A DNA stretch of 64,000 nt from Planctomycetota bacterium (GTDB lineage Bacteria; Planctomycetota; UBA1135; JADKAF01), in the NCBI GenBank assembly GCA_016719295.1, contig JADKAF010000001.1, positions 1,364,001-1,428,000 on the forward strand, read 5' to 3'. Positions 44,450 through 53,415 of this stretch are shown piece after piece. The position numbers and the translations under genes were made by a program. Within the stretch, counting starts at the first letter, position 1. Each line of letters starts with the position of its first letter. The notes under the pieces are model-generated. The model was not told where the DNA came from. It saw only the letters and a list, made by a program, of their open reading frames with translations, and searched no databases.

Positions 44450-45952
44450 TCAAAGCGCTCGGTGGCCGCGCGCAGCGCAAGCCGCCAGCCAGGCCAGGGC
44501 CGCCGCGAGCGCGAGCCAGCGTCCGAAAGGACGCTGCTCCAGCGCGCGGCGGCCCTCGCGCGTTTCAGCGCGCGCGACACCGCGCACGGAGGCCTTCGTC
44601 TCTCCGAGATCGAGCGGCGCGCTGCGAGCGCGATCGAGCTGCGCGTCGCGCAGGAGCGAGCGCAGCTCGTCGACGAGCAGCGCGCAGAGCAGCGGCAGCT
44701 CCGCGCGCGCAGCCGAGCTCTGCGCGAGCTCGACGGCGTCGAGCGCGCAGTGGAGCTCTGCGCCGACCAGCGCGATCGCGCTTCGCGCGCTCGGCGTAGC
44801 GCGCGCGATCGCGCGCCCTTCGACGATGCCGCGCAGCGGCCAGGCCGCGGGAGCGAGTCGATGCCAGAGCGCGTCCCGCTCGAGATCTTCCCAACGCAGA
44901 TCCTCCACTGCGGCCGCGCCAGCGCCTGCACCGAAGCGCAAGGCGCAGCGCGGGTCGTCGGAACGCGGGAGGAACGCCCCGTCGATCAAGAGCTCTGGGG
45001 GCTGCTCGCCGCCGAAAGCGAGGCGCTCGTCGGCCGCGAACGCGCGCTGCAGCGCGGCAGGCAAGTCGCGAGAGACCGCCGCGAGCGGGCGCGCATCGAG
45101 CGCGAGGTTGAGCTCGTCGTCGAGCGGCAGCTGATCGGCTCCGTTCGCGGCGACCAGGCGAAGCGAGCTCCAGGTGGGATCCACCTCGAGGCGCAGCGCT
45201 CTCCGAGCCCCCGGCTCGAGTGCCAGCGTCTCGAGCGCGCGAGCCCCCGGCTCGTTGCGAAGCTCGAGCTCGACGCGCTCGGTACCGGTGCAAGCGACGA
45301 CGAGCCAGAGCTCACGAGGCGCCGTGAAGCTCGCCGAGACCCAGCCGGCGTTACGTCGCAGCGGCTCGCCGACGGCGAGGAACGCCGCTCGAGGCGGCAG
45401 GTCCTCCGGCTCCCGATCCCCGACCCACCAGAGCCGGCCTGCACCGAGCTCGCTCGACGTCGGTCCTTCCTCCGCGCCGACGAAGCGACTCGCATCGAGG
45501 CGCTCGAGCGCGCGCAGGATCGCGGCGACGTCGCCGCTCTCGATCCGCTCCGCGAGGGGCCAGCACCAAAGTTCGCACGGCGTTTCGGCAGGCTCGTCCG
45601 CGAGCGCTCGCGCGAGCTGGGCGCGCGCCTCGTCGAGCCGCGTCGCGCCGCCGCTCCCACGCGCGCCCATGCTCGCGCTGCGATCGAGCCAGAGGCGCAG
45701 CGGCAGCGGTCTCTCGCGCACGAGCGACGGACCGGAGAGCGCGGCGATCGCGAGCGCTGCGGCGAGCAAGGCGAGCCACGCATGGAACGGCAAGCGGCGG
45801 CGCCGCGGCGTCGGCGTCGCAGGCAGCTCGCGGGGCCAGAACGCGAGCGACGGCGCGCGGCGCAGAGGCGGCTTGGCGCCCGTCGCGAGCCACCACGCCA
45901 GCGGCGCCAGCACGAGCAGCAACCAGAGCAAGCTCGGCTGCGCGAGGCTCAT
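44450..45952 (-). CDS. BatA-like membrane protein with VWA segment
   Basis: 500 residues. The start overlaps the upstream DUF58 stop as ATGA. The N-terminus is the BatA type: one membrane helix (LLWLLLVLAPLAWWLATG), RRAPSLAFWP, then a second helix (AWLALLAAALAIAALSGPSLV, about 59-78), followed by VWA-like RLWLDRSASMG (MIDAS Asp90, Ser92, Ser94). The remainder is a periplasmic beta-rich part and a final helix LALAAALAWLAACAA. With DUF58 upstream it recalls the MoxR-DUF58-Bat operon, but MoxR and the other Bat genes are not adjacent. The metal-binding segment could recruit partners. Confidence 0.8.
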   Translation of the reverse strand: MSLAQPSLLWLLLVLAPLAWWLATGAKPPLRRAPSLAFWPRELPATPTPRRRRLPFHAWLALLAAALAIAALSGPSLVRERPLPLRLWLDRSASMGARGSGGATRLDEARAQLARALADEPAETPCELWCWPLAERIESGDVAAILRALERLDASRFVGAEEGPTSSELGAGRLWWVGDREPEDLPPRAAFLAVGEPLRRNAGWVSASFTAPRELWLVVACTGTERVELELRNEPGARALETLALEPGARRALRLEVDPTWSSLRLVAANGADQLPLDDELNLALDARPLAAVSRDLPAALQRAFAADERLAFGGEQPPELLIDGAFLPRSDDPRCALRFGAGAGAAAVEDLRWEDLERDALWHRLAPAAWPLRGIVEGRAIARATPSARSAIALVGAELHCALDAVELAQSSAARAELPLLCALLVDELRSLLRDAQLDRARSAPLDLGETKASVRGVARAETREGRRALEQRPFGRWLALAAALAWLAACAARGHRAL

Positions 45953-46824
45953 CGCGCCCCTCGCGCGCGCTCGAAGCGCACGAGCTCGGGGAGATCCTGC
46001 GCCGGCTCGACGAGCTCCCGCAGCGGGAAGCCGTGGCGCTCGGCGAACCCGCGCAGACGCTCGGCATGCGCGGCGAAGCGCTCGGCATAGCCGGCTCGGG
46101 CAGCCGCGGGATCGCTCGCGACCCAGCGCTCGCCGGTCTCGGCATCGATCCACTCGACCGGCTCCGCGAGCGTCGGCGAGCGCTCTTCTGCGTCGAGGAT
46201 GCGGAGAAGGCACGGCCGCGCGGAGCGCGAGCGCAACGCCTCCAGGAACTGCGCCCACTCTCCGAGCGCGTAGAAGTCCGAGAGGATCCAGGCCCGACTC
46301 GAGCGCGCGACGGAGCGGCGCTCCAGCAGACGCAGCCGAGCGCGCTCGAGCGCGGCTTCGTCGCCCGCGGCGCTCCAACGCTCCAGCGCCGCGATCAGCT
46401 CGCGCGCGGCGACCAGCCGCTCGAGGCGCTCCGGCGCCAGGCTCGCGGGCGCGCCGAGCGGCACGATCTCGGCGCTGGCGCCGCGCGCCGCGAGCGCGAT
46501 GGCCAGCGCCGCGGCGAGGCGCAGCGCTCGATCCAGCTTCGGCTCCGCGCCGAAAGCCATGGAAGCGCTGAGGTCCACGACGACGAGCTCGCGCTGCGCT
46601 TCCAGCACGCGCTGCAGCTTGACGAAGGGCTTCCGCGAGCGCGCGTAGATCTGCCAGTCGAGGCGCGTGGGATCGTCGCCGGGACGATAGGCGCGATGCT
46701 CCTCGAACTCGAGGCCGGCGCCCTTCGCTCCGGCGCGCTCGCCGATGGCTCCTGCTCCGCGCTTCGGCAACGCGCTCCAAGGCAGCGCGAGCACGCGATC
46801 CACGAAGTCGGGAGCGAAGCGCAC
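45949..46824 (-). CDS. DUF58 protein
   Basis: 291 residues from a GTG at 46824 (VRFAPDFVDRVLALPW). The DUF58 core is unmistakable: EHRAYRPGDDPTRLDWQIYA and VVDLSASM, a VWA-like fold whose MIDAS (DLSASM) is kept. DUF58 proteins work with MoxR ATPases and Bat proteins at the membrane or cell envelope. The GTG lies 14 bases after the stop of the dihydroorotase homologue, and the stop overlaps the BatA-like start, so the three genes form one unit. Confidence 0.85.
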   Translation of the reverse strand: MRFAPDFVDRVLALPWSALPKRGAGAIGERAGAKGAGLEFEEHRAYRPGDDPTRLDWQIYARSRKPFVKLQRVLEAQRELVVVDLSASMAFGAEPKLDRALRLAAALAIALAARGASAEIVPLGAPASLAPERLERLVAARELIAALERWSAAGDEAALERARLRLLERRSVARSSRAWILSDFYALGEWAQFLEALRSRSARPCLLRILDAEERSPTLAEPVEWIDAETGERWVASDPAAARAGYAERFAAHAERLRGFAERHGFPLRELVEPAQDLPELVRFERARGAR

Positions 46825-46838
46825 GATGGGACGCTCAC

Positions 46839-48194
46839 TCAGGCCCAGTAGCGCGGGACCTCGAAGGCGATCGGCTTGCCGCGCGGCCGACCGAGCTTCT
46901 TGCCCTTCTCCATCACGCGCTCGCCGCGCAGGAAGATGCACTCGATCCCGGTGCGCAGGCGCAGCCCGGCCCATGGAGAGAAGTCGGAGGCCGAAGGCAG
47001 CTCGCCTGCGTCGATCGCGTGCTCTTCGCCGGCCGGAGCGAGCACCACGAGGTCGGCGTCGTTGCCGATCTCGATCTCGCCCTTCTGCATGAGACAGAAG
47101 GTCTCCGCGACGTGATGCGTCGCGGCTTCCAGCAGCTTCGGCAAGAGGATGCCCTCGCGACGCGAGATGTGGTGCAGCAGCGGATAGAAGAGATCGACGC
47201 CCGGGATCCCCTCGAGCGTCTCCGCGTACGGTGCGCGCTTCTGCGCGAGCGAGCACGGCTGGTGCCCGCTGGTGAGGATCTCGATCGCACCCGAATCCAC
47301 GCCTTCGAGCAGACGACGGCGATCACGCGGTCCCTTGATCGAAGGCCAGGCCACGAGCTCGTTACCCCGCGCGGCGACGTCGTCGTGAGTGAACAGCAGG
47401 TATTGCGCGCAGGTCGAGCCCGAGACGGGCAGGCCGTGGCGCTTCGCTTCATCGATGAGATCGACGCCGCGCGCGGTCGACACCTGGAAGAAGTGGACCT
47501 CGCACTCCGCATCGGCCGCCATCTCGATCGCGGCGGCGATCGCCACCGTCTCGGCGGCAGCGGAGCGCCGCAGATGATGCGCGCCCGCTTCCGCGGGATG
47601 CGCTCGTCCGTCGGCCGCGAGGATCGCCGGATCCTCCGCTTGAACGACGACCTGCCGGCCCGCGGCGCCCGCAGCCTGGAAGAGCTCGCGGATCAGCCCG
47701 TGGTCCCATGCGCGCTCGCCGAGATTCGAGCCATACATCACGAGGTGGAAGCCCGGCGCCAGCGGCGCCATGTCGCGCAGGTGCGAAGCCGAGCGTTCCA
47801 CCAAGCTCGGGTAGAGCCCGAAGTCGACGTGCGAGCGGCCCGTGGCGCGCGCGATGCGCGCCGAGTAGCTCGAGGCATCGACGCTGTACGGCGGGCTCGC
47901 GCTGATCTCGAGGACGCTGGTGACCGCGCCGTGCAGCGCGCCGGCCGACCCGCTCGTCCAGCCTTCGCGCCGCGCGACCTCGCCGCGCCCCACCGGCTCA
48001 TGGAACGCCACCTGCGCATCGACGAGCCCGGGGATGATCTCGCGTCCGCGCGCATCGTAATGCTCCTCGTCGGCGCTCGGAGTGTAGAGGCCGTGCGGGG
48101 CGAGCTCTTGGATGACGCCTTGGTTGTCCCAGACGACATCGAGCTCGCGGAAGTGGCCTTGGAAGAAGACGCGGCCACCCGTGAGAAGACCCAT
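46839..48194 (-). CDS. Dihydroorotase-like amidohydrolase lacking metal ligands
   Basis: 451 residues with the overall dihydroorotase/allantoinase fold (RGREIIPGLVDAQVAF, GNDADLVVLAP, SPWAGLRLRTGI). The metal-binding positions are changed: the usual DxHxHxR reads DAQVAFH; the usual His of HxE reads QAED; the next His site reads FFQVST; and the DHxP site reads SGHQP. No carboxylated Lys is seen at the expected place. So it is probably not a dihydroorotase but a structural or binding protein, as in the inactive PyrC-type partners of some aspartate transcarbamoylases. The next genes are DUF58 and the BatA-like protein. Confidence 0.85.
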   Translation of the reverse strand: MGLLTGGRVFFQGHFRELDVVWDNQGVIQELAPHGLYTPSADEEHYDARGREIIPGLVDAQVAFHEPVGRGEVARREGWTSGSAGALHGAVTSVLEISASPPYSVDASSYSARIARATGRSHVDFGLYPSLVERSASHLRDMAPLAPGFHLVMYGSNLGERAWDHGLIRELFQAAGAAGRQVVVQAEDPAILAADGRAHPAEAGAHHLRRSAAAETVAIAAAIEMAADAECEVHFFQVSTARGVDLIDEAKRHGLPVSGSTCAQYLLFTHDDVAARGNELVAWPSIKGPRDRRRLLEGVDSGAIEILTSGHQPCSLAQKRAPYAETLEGIPGVDLFYPLLHHISRREGILLPKLLEAATHHVAETFCLMQKGEIEIGNDADLVVLAPAGEEHAIDAGELPSASDFSPWAGLRLRTGIECIFLRGERVMEKGKKLGRPRGKPIAFEVPRYWA

Positions 48195-48366
48195 CGTTCG
48201 CGCTCCGCGCAGCTAGAGGCTCGGGCTAGGGAAGACGTGGAGCTCGAGTCAGATTCCGAGCCCAAGGACTCTCGTCTCGACGGCGTCCGCCGCCGAACCA
48301 GCCAGCATGTTAGCGAGGCTCGAGCGCAGCCCCGCCTGAGTTCCGGAAGCCCTGCCGAGAATCGGC

Positions 48367-49743
48367 TCAGCGGCGCGCCGCCGCGCGCCGCAGCGCCACC
48401 GCCGTGAGGTCGTCGTCGACCTTCGTGGAGGTCGTGCGCACCGCGCCGACGACGGCCTCGAGCGCGGCCTTCGCCGAATGGCCTGCGCACTGCCGCAGGA
48501 CGCCCTTCACGCGCTCCATGCCGAAGAGCTCCTCGTCGCTGACGCGCGACTCGGGGATCCCATCCGTGAGGCAGAAGAGCAGATCGCCCGGCTCGAGCAC
48601 GACCGGCACGCCGGTCTCGTAGGTCGCGCTGTCGATGACGCCGAGCATGAAGCCCGTCGCGGCCAGCTCCTCCACTCGCCCGTCGGCGCGCATGAGGAGC
48701 GGCGCCGGATGGCCGGCGTTCACGAACTCGATGCGCCCGCTCTCCGGATCGAAGACGGCGGCGAACATCGTCATGAAATGCTCGTCGCTCGAAGCCGTGC
48801 AGAGGTCCTGGTTCAGCCAGGTGATGACGCTCGAGAGGTCGCGGCAAACCCGCAGGTAGGAGCGCAGGCTCGCGCGCGCCGTGGAGGTGAGCAGCGCGGG
48901 CCCGATACCGTGGCCCGAGACGTCGCCGATCACGAGGGCCCAGCGGCCATCGGGCAGGGCGATGAAGTCGTAGGTGTCGCCGCTCGCCTCTTCCGCCGGC
49001 TCGCACCAACCGTAGAGGTCGTAGCCGGGGATCGACGGCGCAGCGGTGGGCAAGAGGCCGCGCTGGATCTGTCCGGCGATGCGCAGCGACTGCTCGAGGC
49101 GCGTCTTCTCCAACGAGTCGCGGACCAGCCGCGCGTTGGTGATGGCGATCGCGATCTGGCGCGAGAGCGCGTCGAAGAACGCGAGGTCGCTGCGGGAGAA
49201 CTCGCGCGTCGCCGCGCGCGAGTCGACCAGCAGGACGCCGAGCAGGTCGTCGCCCACGGTGAGCGCCGTGCACATCACGGCGCGGAGCTTCAAGTCGTAG
49301 ACCGAGCGCGAGAGGTCGAGCGCCTCGGCGTCCGAGCGCACCATGGTCCGGACAGGGCGGCGCGTCGAGGAGACCTGATTCACGACGTGCGTCGAATAGC
49401 GCGAGTCGGCGGGCAGATCCTTCTTCTCGCTCGTGCGCGCGACGCGCACCTCGAGCTCGCCGCTCTCGCCCTTCAGCAGGAGGAGCCCGCGCTCGGCCTG
49501 CGTGGTCTCGATCGACTTGTCGACGATGTTCACGAGCAAGCGGTCGTGATCGATGGTCGAGGTGACCTCGGCGATCGACTCCAGCAGCAAGGTCAGTCGG
49601 TGCGACTCCCGCGCGTCCTCGACCCCGAGCAGCAGGGTCGAGTCGTCGAGGCCGGCGTTCGACTCGGTCGCCGCTTCGGCGACCTCCTCGACCGGCTCCT
49701 CCTCGCGCTGGCTCTTCTTGCCGCGCCCGAAGAACAATCCCAT
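48367..49743 (-). CDS. GAF - SpoIIE/RsbU-type PP2C phosphatase
   Basis: 458 residues. A GAF domain at about 45-205 (ESIAEVTSTIDHDRLLVNIV ... LLGVLLVDSR), a short helix and a PP2C/SpoIIE domain at about 240-455 with SGDTYDF, ALVIGDVSGHGIGPAL (metal Asp), FVNAGHPAPL, FCLTDGI and a final DDDLT. Such enzymes dephosphorylate STAS antagonists in partner-switching control of sigma factors or other targets. A STAS protein is encoded divergently at 50.3 kb. No anti-sigma kinase is in the window. The N-terminal 35 residues are acidic and probably disordered. No membrane helix is seen. Confidence 0.92.
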   Translation of the reverse strand: MGLFFGRGKKSQREEEPVEEVAEAATESNAGLDDSTLLLGVEDARESHRLTLLLESIAEVTSTIDHDRLLVNIVDKSIETTQAERGLLLLKGESGELEVRVARTSEKKDLPADSRYSTHVVNQVSSTRRPVRTMVRSDAEALDLSRSVYDLKLRAVMCTALTVGDDLLGVLLVDSRAATREFSRSDLAFFDALSRQIAIAITNARLVRDSLEKTRLEQSLRIAGQIQRGLLPTAAPSIPGYDLYGWCEPAEEASGDTYDFIALPDGRWALVIGDVSGHGIGPALLTSTARASLRSYLRVCRDLSSVITWLNQDLCTASSDEHFMTMFAAVFDPESGRIEFVNAGHPAPLLMRADGRVEELAATGFMLGVIDSATYETGVPVVLEPGDLLFCLTDGIPESRVSDEELFGMERVKGVLRQCAGHSAKAALEAVVGAVRTTSTKVDDDLTAVALRRAAARR

Positions 49744-50258
49744 CGTGCTTCCGCCTTGCCTTTGCCGCGAGCTTGCCTTTGCCGCGAGACCCCGGTCCGC
49801 CCCGCCTCGGCCCCACCGCTCGCCGCAGCAGAGGCATGCGGCTGAGCGCTCCTTCTGGCGCGGCGGCCCGGAGGGGCGCGGCCGGACCCTGGGGCCTCGG
49901 AGGATGCTGTCGGATTGTAGCCGGGATGCTCCGCCGACTTCGAGCGGCGGCGAGCGAAAGTGCGCCCTGCCGACCTGCGCGGGTGCGCGGATCGGTGTGT
50001 CGCCCCCGCGGCGGGGACAGCGCCGCAGCCCTCATGCTTGAACGCGACGCGGCGCACGCTATCGTCTTCACGTCCCGGCCGACCGCACCCGCCTCGAGCC
50101 GCCCGGCCCGCCCGACCCACCCGCCACGCGCGCCGAACGCCGCGGAGCGGTGTTCTTCGTGCGTGCCGTCAGCGCTCTTGCGCCGCGCCGGGCGTCCAGA
50201 TCACACCTGGTGCTGTCCCAACCGCTGGCCGCCCGGCCCTGCATCCTCTGGAGCGAGC
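49744..50258. other. Long divergent intergenic region between phosphatase and STAS genes
   Basis: 515 bases with no convincing gene; the open frame that runs through it into the STAS gene is Arg/Pro/Ala-rich and unlike a protein. It holds the 17-base tandem repeat next to the phosphatase start. I see no clear -35/-10 pair in this GC-rich stretch, although two divergent promoters are expected here. Confidence 0.5.
49755..49788. repeat. Perfect 17-base tandem duplication in the phosphatase leader
   Basis: CTTGCCTTTGCCGCGAG occurs twice in a row (49755-49771, 49772-49788), 11 bases before the phosphatase ATG on the minus strand. On that strand each unit reads CTCGCGGCAAAGGCAAG; the copy nearer the start runs into the ribosome-binding region (AAGGCGGAAG). 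Confidence 0.9.
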
Positions 50259-51017
50259 ATGCGCATCGAAAAAGTGACCACGGAGGATTACGCGATCCTC
50301 CACCTGAAGGGCGAGTTCGACGCGATCTTCTTCCCCCGCTTCAACGAGGAGGTCGAAAGTCTCCTCGCCGAAGGGCGGAGCTGGGTCGTCGTGAACCTGC
50401 GCTTCGTGCGCTTCATCAACTCGACCGCCTTGGGAGCGATCATCAAGGCGAAGAAGGCGGCCACCGCGGCGAAGGGCGATCTCGTGATCTCCCAGCCCTC
50501 CGCGTTCTGCAAGGACGTGCTGCAGAAGGTCGGCCTCGACAAGATCATCAAGGTCTTCGAGGACGACGAAGTCGCTGTCGCGCACATCCTGAAGAACCTC
50601 GGCGAGGAGCGCGACCCGGTCGAGAGCCAGCAGTCGCCGCTCCTCTTCTGGTTCGCCGAGGCGAAGCGCAACGCCCAGCTACCGAACCACGTGGCGCTGG
50701 GCCGGCTCGTGAACTTCGACGAGAGCACGGCGGAGGTCGCCTGGGACTTCGGCAAGACCAAGCTGAAGGACGAAGACGTCCTCGAGCTGCTGGCCCCCGG
50801 CACGGACCTGCGCATCAAGTTCCGCATCCCGATGTTCTCGAAGGAGTACTTCGAGATCGACTCGGCGGTGCGCGAAGCGAAGCTCGCGGGTAAGCAGGCC
50901 GCGAACTTCATCGTGCGCTTCACGCGCGTCGAAAAGGACGTGGCCGAGCGCTTGGGCCAGTTCCTGAAGGACATGCGCTTCCTGAAGGACACCTTGCGCG
51001 AGGAGACCGGCCGCTGA
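50259..51017 (+). CDS. STAS domain - PilZ-like protein (anti-sigma antagonist type)
   Basis: 252 residues from the ATG at 50259 with GGAG upstream. The N-terminal ~110 residues are a STAS domain (LHLKGEFDAIFFPRFNEEVE, NLRFVRFINSTALGAII, with the phospho-acceptor Ser in INSTALG). The C-terminal part (about 130-245) looks like a PilZ beta-barrel (ALGRLVNFDESTAEVAWDFG, FIVRFTRVEKDVAERLGQFL), but its RxxxR motif is not clear. The pair with the divergent SpoIIE phosphatase suggests a partner switch, possibly tied to cyclic-di-GMP. Its stop overlaps the next start (TGATG). Confidence 0.82.
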   Translation: MRIEKVTTEDYAILHLKGEFDAIFFPRFNEEVESLLAEGRSWVVVNLRFVRFINSTALGAIIKAKKAATAAKGDLVISQPSAFCKDVLQKVGLDKIIKVFEDDEVAVAHILKNLGEERDPVESQQSPLLFWFAEAKRNAQLPNHVALGRLVNFDESTAEVAWDFGKTKLKDEDVLELLAPGTDLRIKFRIPMFSKEYFEIDSAVREAKLAGKQAANFIVRFTRVEKDVAERLGQFLKDMRFLKDTLREETGR

Positions 51018-52864
51018 TGCGGCTCGCGTTCGCGCAGGGCGGGCCGCCGAGCTGGCGGCCCGCGTCGTTGGCGGCGGGCGTTCTCCGCCTCCTGGCCGCC
51101 CGTCTGGTGCTCGGAGTCCTCGCCGGTGCGCTCGGCGCGAGCGAGCCGCCGACGGTCGACTACACGATCCGCCTCGCGCCCGAGCAGCCAGTACTTCCCG
51201 TCCGCGCGGTGTTCCCTGCGCAGGGGCAAGCACGCCTCACGGTCGGGCTGCCGCGCTGGCGCCCTGGCTCCTACCGCTTCCAGCCGTACCGCGAGCGCGT
51301 GGAGATCGAAGGGGCGTTCGCGCCGGATGGTGCGCCGCTCAGCTGGACCCGGCTCCACGAAGGCGCTTGGGAAGTGCAGACCGCCGGCCATCCGAAGGTC
51401 GAGCTGCGCTACCGCGTGACGCTGAACCAGGACGAGCGCGGCGGCCTGCTCGACGGCCCCGGCACCTGGCTGTACGCCACGCTCGGCAAGAGCTGGCCCT
51501 GCCGCGTGCGCTTCGAGGTCGAAGCCCCGTGGAGCATCGCTTCCGGCTTGGATCCGACGAGCGATCCGCAGCTCTTCGAAGCGCGCGACTACGACACCTT
51601 CGCCGACTGCCCCGTGCTCTTCGGCGAGCTCGAGCGCCACGTCTTCGAGACGCACGGCGCGGCTCACCACGTCGTCTTCCGCGGCAACCTGCCGAAAGAG
51701 CTCGATCGCGCCGAGGTGCTCGACGGCGTGCAGCGCATCGTGCGCACGCAGCTCGAGCTGATGCAGGATCGCCCGTATCGACATTACTGGTTCCTGTATA
51801 CGCTCGGCGGCGGCGCGGGCGGCGGTGGCCTGGAGCACCTGAACTCGACCAACATCACGCTCTCCGCACCGCAGCTCGTGCAGAACCCGCGCGCAGGCGA
51901 CGATGTCACGGCACACGAGTTCTTCCACCTCTGGAACGTGAAGCGCGTGCGGCCCGAGGTGCTCGGCCCTTTCGACTACCAGCGCGACAATCGCACGCGC
52001 GCCTTGTGGTTCTGCGAGGGCGTCACCTCGTACTACGCGACGCTCAGCTTGGTGCGCAGCGGCCTTCGCGAGCCCCGCCACTTGTGGCGCACCTTCGCCA
52101 ACGAGATCACGCAGCAGGAGAGCGCGAGCGGCGCTCTCGAAGTCAGCGCCGAGGATGCGTCTTGGGAAGTGTGGGATGCCGCGGGCCCGGATGACCCGCG
52201 CATCAACTACTACGTGAAAGGGCAGCTCCTCGGCTTCCTGCTCGATCTGCGCATCCGCCACGAGACAGGCAACACGCGCAGCCTGGACGACGTGCTGCGC
52301 TTCTTGAATACCTACTACGCGCGCGAAGGCTCGGGCTACGGAGAAGCAGACCTCCGCCGCGCCGTCGACGCGGTGACGGGCCTCGACTCGCGCGACTTCT
52401 TCGATCGCTACGTCGCCGGCACGGTGCCTCTGCCCTACGCGGAGTACGCGCGCTTCGCCGGCATCGACGTCGAGCTCACGGTGAAGGAGGTGCATCGCCC
52501 CCCGTTCGCGATCGACCTCTCCGAGCAGCCCGCGGTGCGCGAGCTCGACCGCCGCTCGCAGGCCTATGCCGACGGGCTGCGCTCCGGCGACCTGCTGCTC
52601 GCGGTCGAGGGGCAGCCGATGAAGGGCACCCAGGAGCTGCGCGACGCCTTCGAGAACGCCGGCACCGTCGAGCGCGTGGCGGTGAAGGTGCGCCGCGGCT
52701 CGCGCGAGCTCGATCTCTCGATTCGCCCCCGCGTGCAGCGCAGCGTGCGCGCGACGGCCACTCCACGCGCCGACGCGAGCGACGCCGAGAAGGCGGTCCG
52801 CGAGGGCCTGGAGCGCGGGCTGCCCGCCGCGCCTCGGCGCAGCTGGGCTCCCGGTGGTCGATGA
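51017..52864 (+). CDS. M61 glycyl aminopeptidase-like protease with PDZ domain
   Basis: 615 residues. Hydrophobic N-terminus (SLAAGVLRLLAARLVLGVLAGALGAS) as signal or anchor. M61 motifs: the N-terminal beta part, GGGLEHLNSTN and zinc site HEFFHLWNVKR (His300, Glu301, His304) with downstream CEGVTSYYA as third ligand. A PDZ domain at about 520-580 (QAYADGLRSGDLLLAVEGQPMKG) follows. M61 enzymes cleave peptides, often N-terminal Gly/Ala, in the periplasm. It is translationally coupled to the STAS gene upstream (TGATG) and the NUDIX gene downstream (ATGA). Confidence 0.92.
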   Translation: MRLAFAQGGPPSWRPASLAAGVLRLLAARLVLGVLAGALGASEPPTVDYTIRLAPEQPVLPVRAVFPAQGQARLTVGLPRWRPGSYRFQPYRERVEIEGAFAPDGAPLSWTRLHEGAWEVQTAGHPKVELRYRVTLNQDERGGLLDGPGTWLYATLGKSWPCRVRFEVEAPWSIASGLDPTSDPQLFEARDYDTFADCPVLFGELERHVFETHGAAHHVVFRGNLPKELDRAEVLDGVQRIVRTQLELMQDRPYRHYWFLYTLGGGAGGGGLEHLNSTNITLSAPQLVQNPRAGDDVTAHEFFHLWNVKRVRPEVLGPFDYQRDNRTRALWFCEGVTSYYATLSLVRSGLREPRHLWRTFANEITQQESASGALEVSAEDASWEVWDAAGPDDPRINYYVKGQLLGFLLDLRIRHETGNTRSLDDVLRFLNTYYAREGSGYGEADLRRAVDAVTGLDSRDFFDRYVAGTVPLPYAEYARFAGIDVELTVKEVHRPPFAIDLSEQPAVRELDRRSQAYADGLRSGDLLLAVEGQPMKGTQELRDAFENAGTVERVAVKVRRGSRELDLSIRPRVQRSVRATATPRADASDAEKAVREGLERGLPAAPRRSWAPGGR

Positions 52865-53415
52865 GCGAAGCCCGCCCCGACTTCGTGCCGTATCGAGTGC
52901 ATGCCCAGCGCGGGATCATCGATACGCCTTGGTTCACGGTGCGGCTGGACGAGATCAGCTATCCAGACGGGCGCCCCGGGACCTACTACTGCGTGGGGAT
53001 CCCGCCTTCGGCGGTCGTCCTGCCGGTGCTCGACGACGGCCGCATCGCGTTGATCCGCCAATGGCGCTACACGCTGCAGCGCGATCATCTGGAGCTGCCG
53101 GCAGGACGCATCCACGCGGGCGAGACGCCGCTGCAAGCCGCGCAACGCGAGCTGCGCGAAGAGACGGGATTCTCCGCGCGGAGCTTCGAGCCCCAGCCGA
53201 TGTTCCATCCCCTGATGGGACTCTCCCCGCACGAAGCCTGGCCCTTCGTCGCGCGCGGCCTCGAGCTCGGCGCGCAGGAGCTCGAGTCGGCCGAGCAGAT
53301 TCGGGTCGAGCTCTACCAGCCCGAAGAAGTGCGCGAGCTCCTGCGCCGAGGTGCGATCACCGACGTGTTCGCGCTGGTGCCTCTGCTGCGCTACCTCTGC
53401 CTCGATCCGTCCTAG
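52861..53415 (+). CDS. NUDIX hydrolase, ADP-ribose pyrophosphatase type
   Basis: 184 residues. The Nudix box runs from Gly82 to Gly103 (starts GRIHAGETPLQ, ends RELREETG) and is intact: GxxxxxETxxxAAxRELxEETG. The flanks (VVLPVLDDGRIALIRQWRY, HLELPAGRI) are those of NudF/ADP-ribose pyrophosphatases, which hydrolyse ADP-sugars in the cytoplasm. The start overlaps the M61 stop as ATGA. Confidence 0.92.
   Translation: MSEARPDFVPYRVHAQRGIIDTPWFTVRLDEISYPDGRPGTYYCVGIPPSAVVLPVLDDGRIALIRQWRYTLQRDHLELPAGRIHAGETPLQAAQRELREETGFSARSFEPQPMFHPLMGLSPHEAWPFVARGLELGAQELESAEQIRVELYQPEEVRELLRRGAITDVFALVPLLRYLCLDPS

Noticed and set aside
49773..50258. N-terminal extension of the STAS protein
   Set aside because: The extension is Arg/Pro/Ala-rich and unlike protein; the STAS fold begins at the ATG at 50259 with its own ribosome-binding site.
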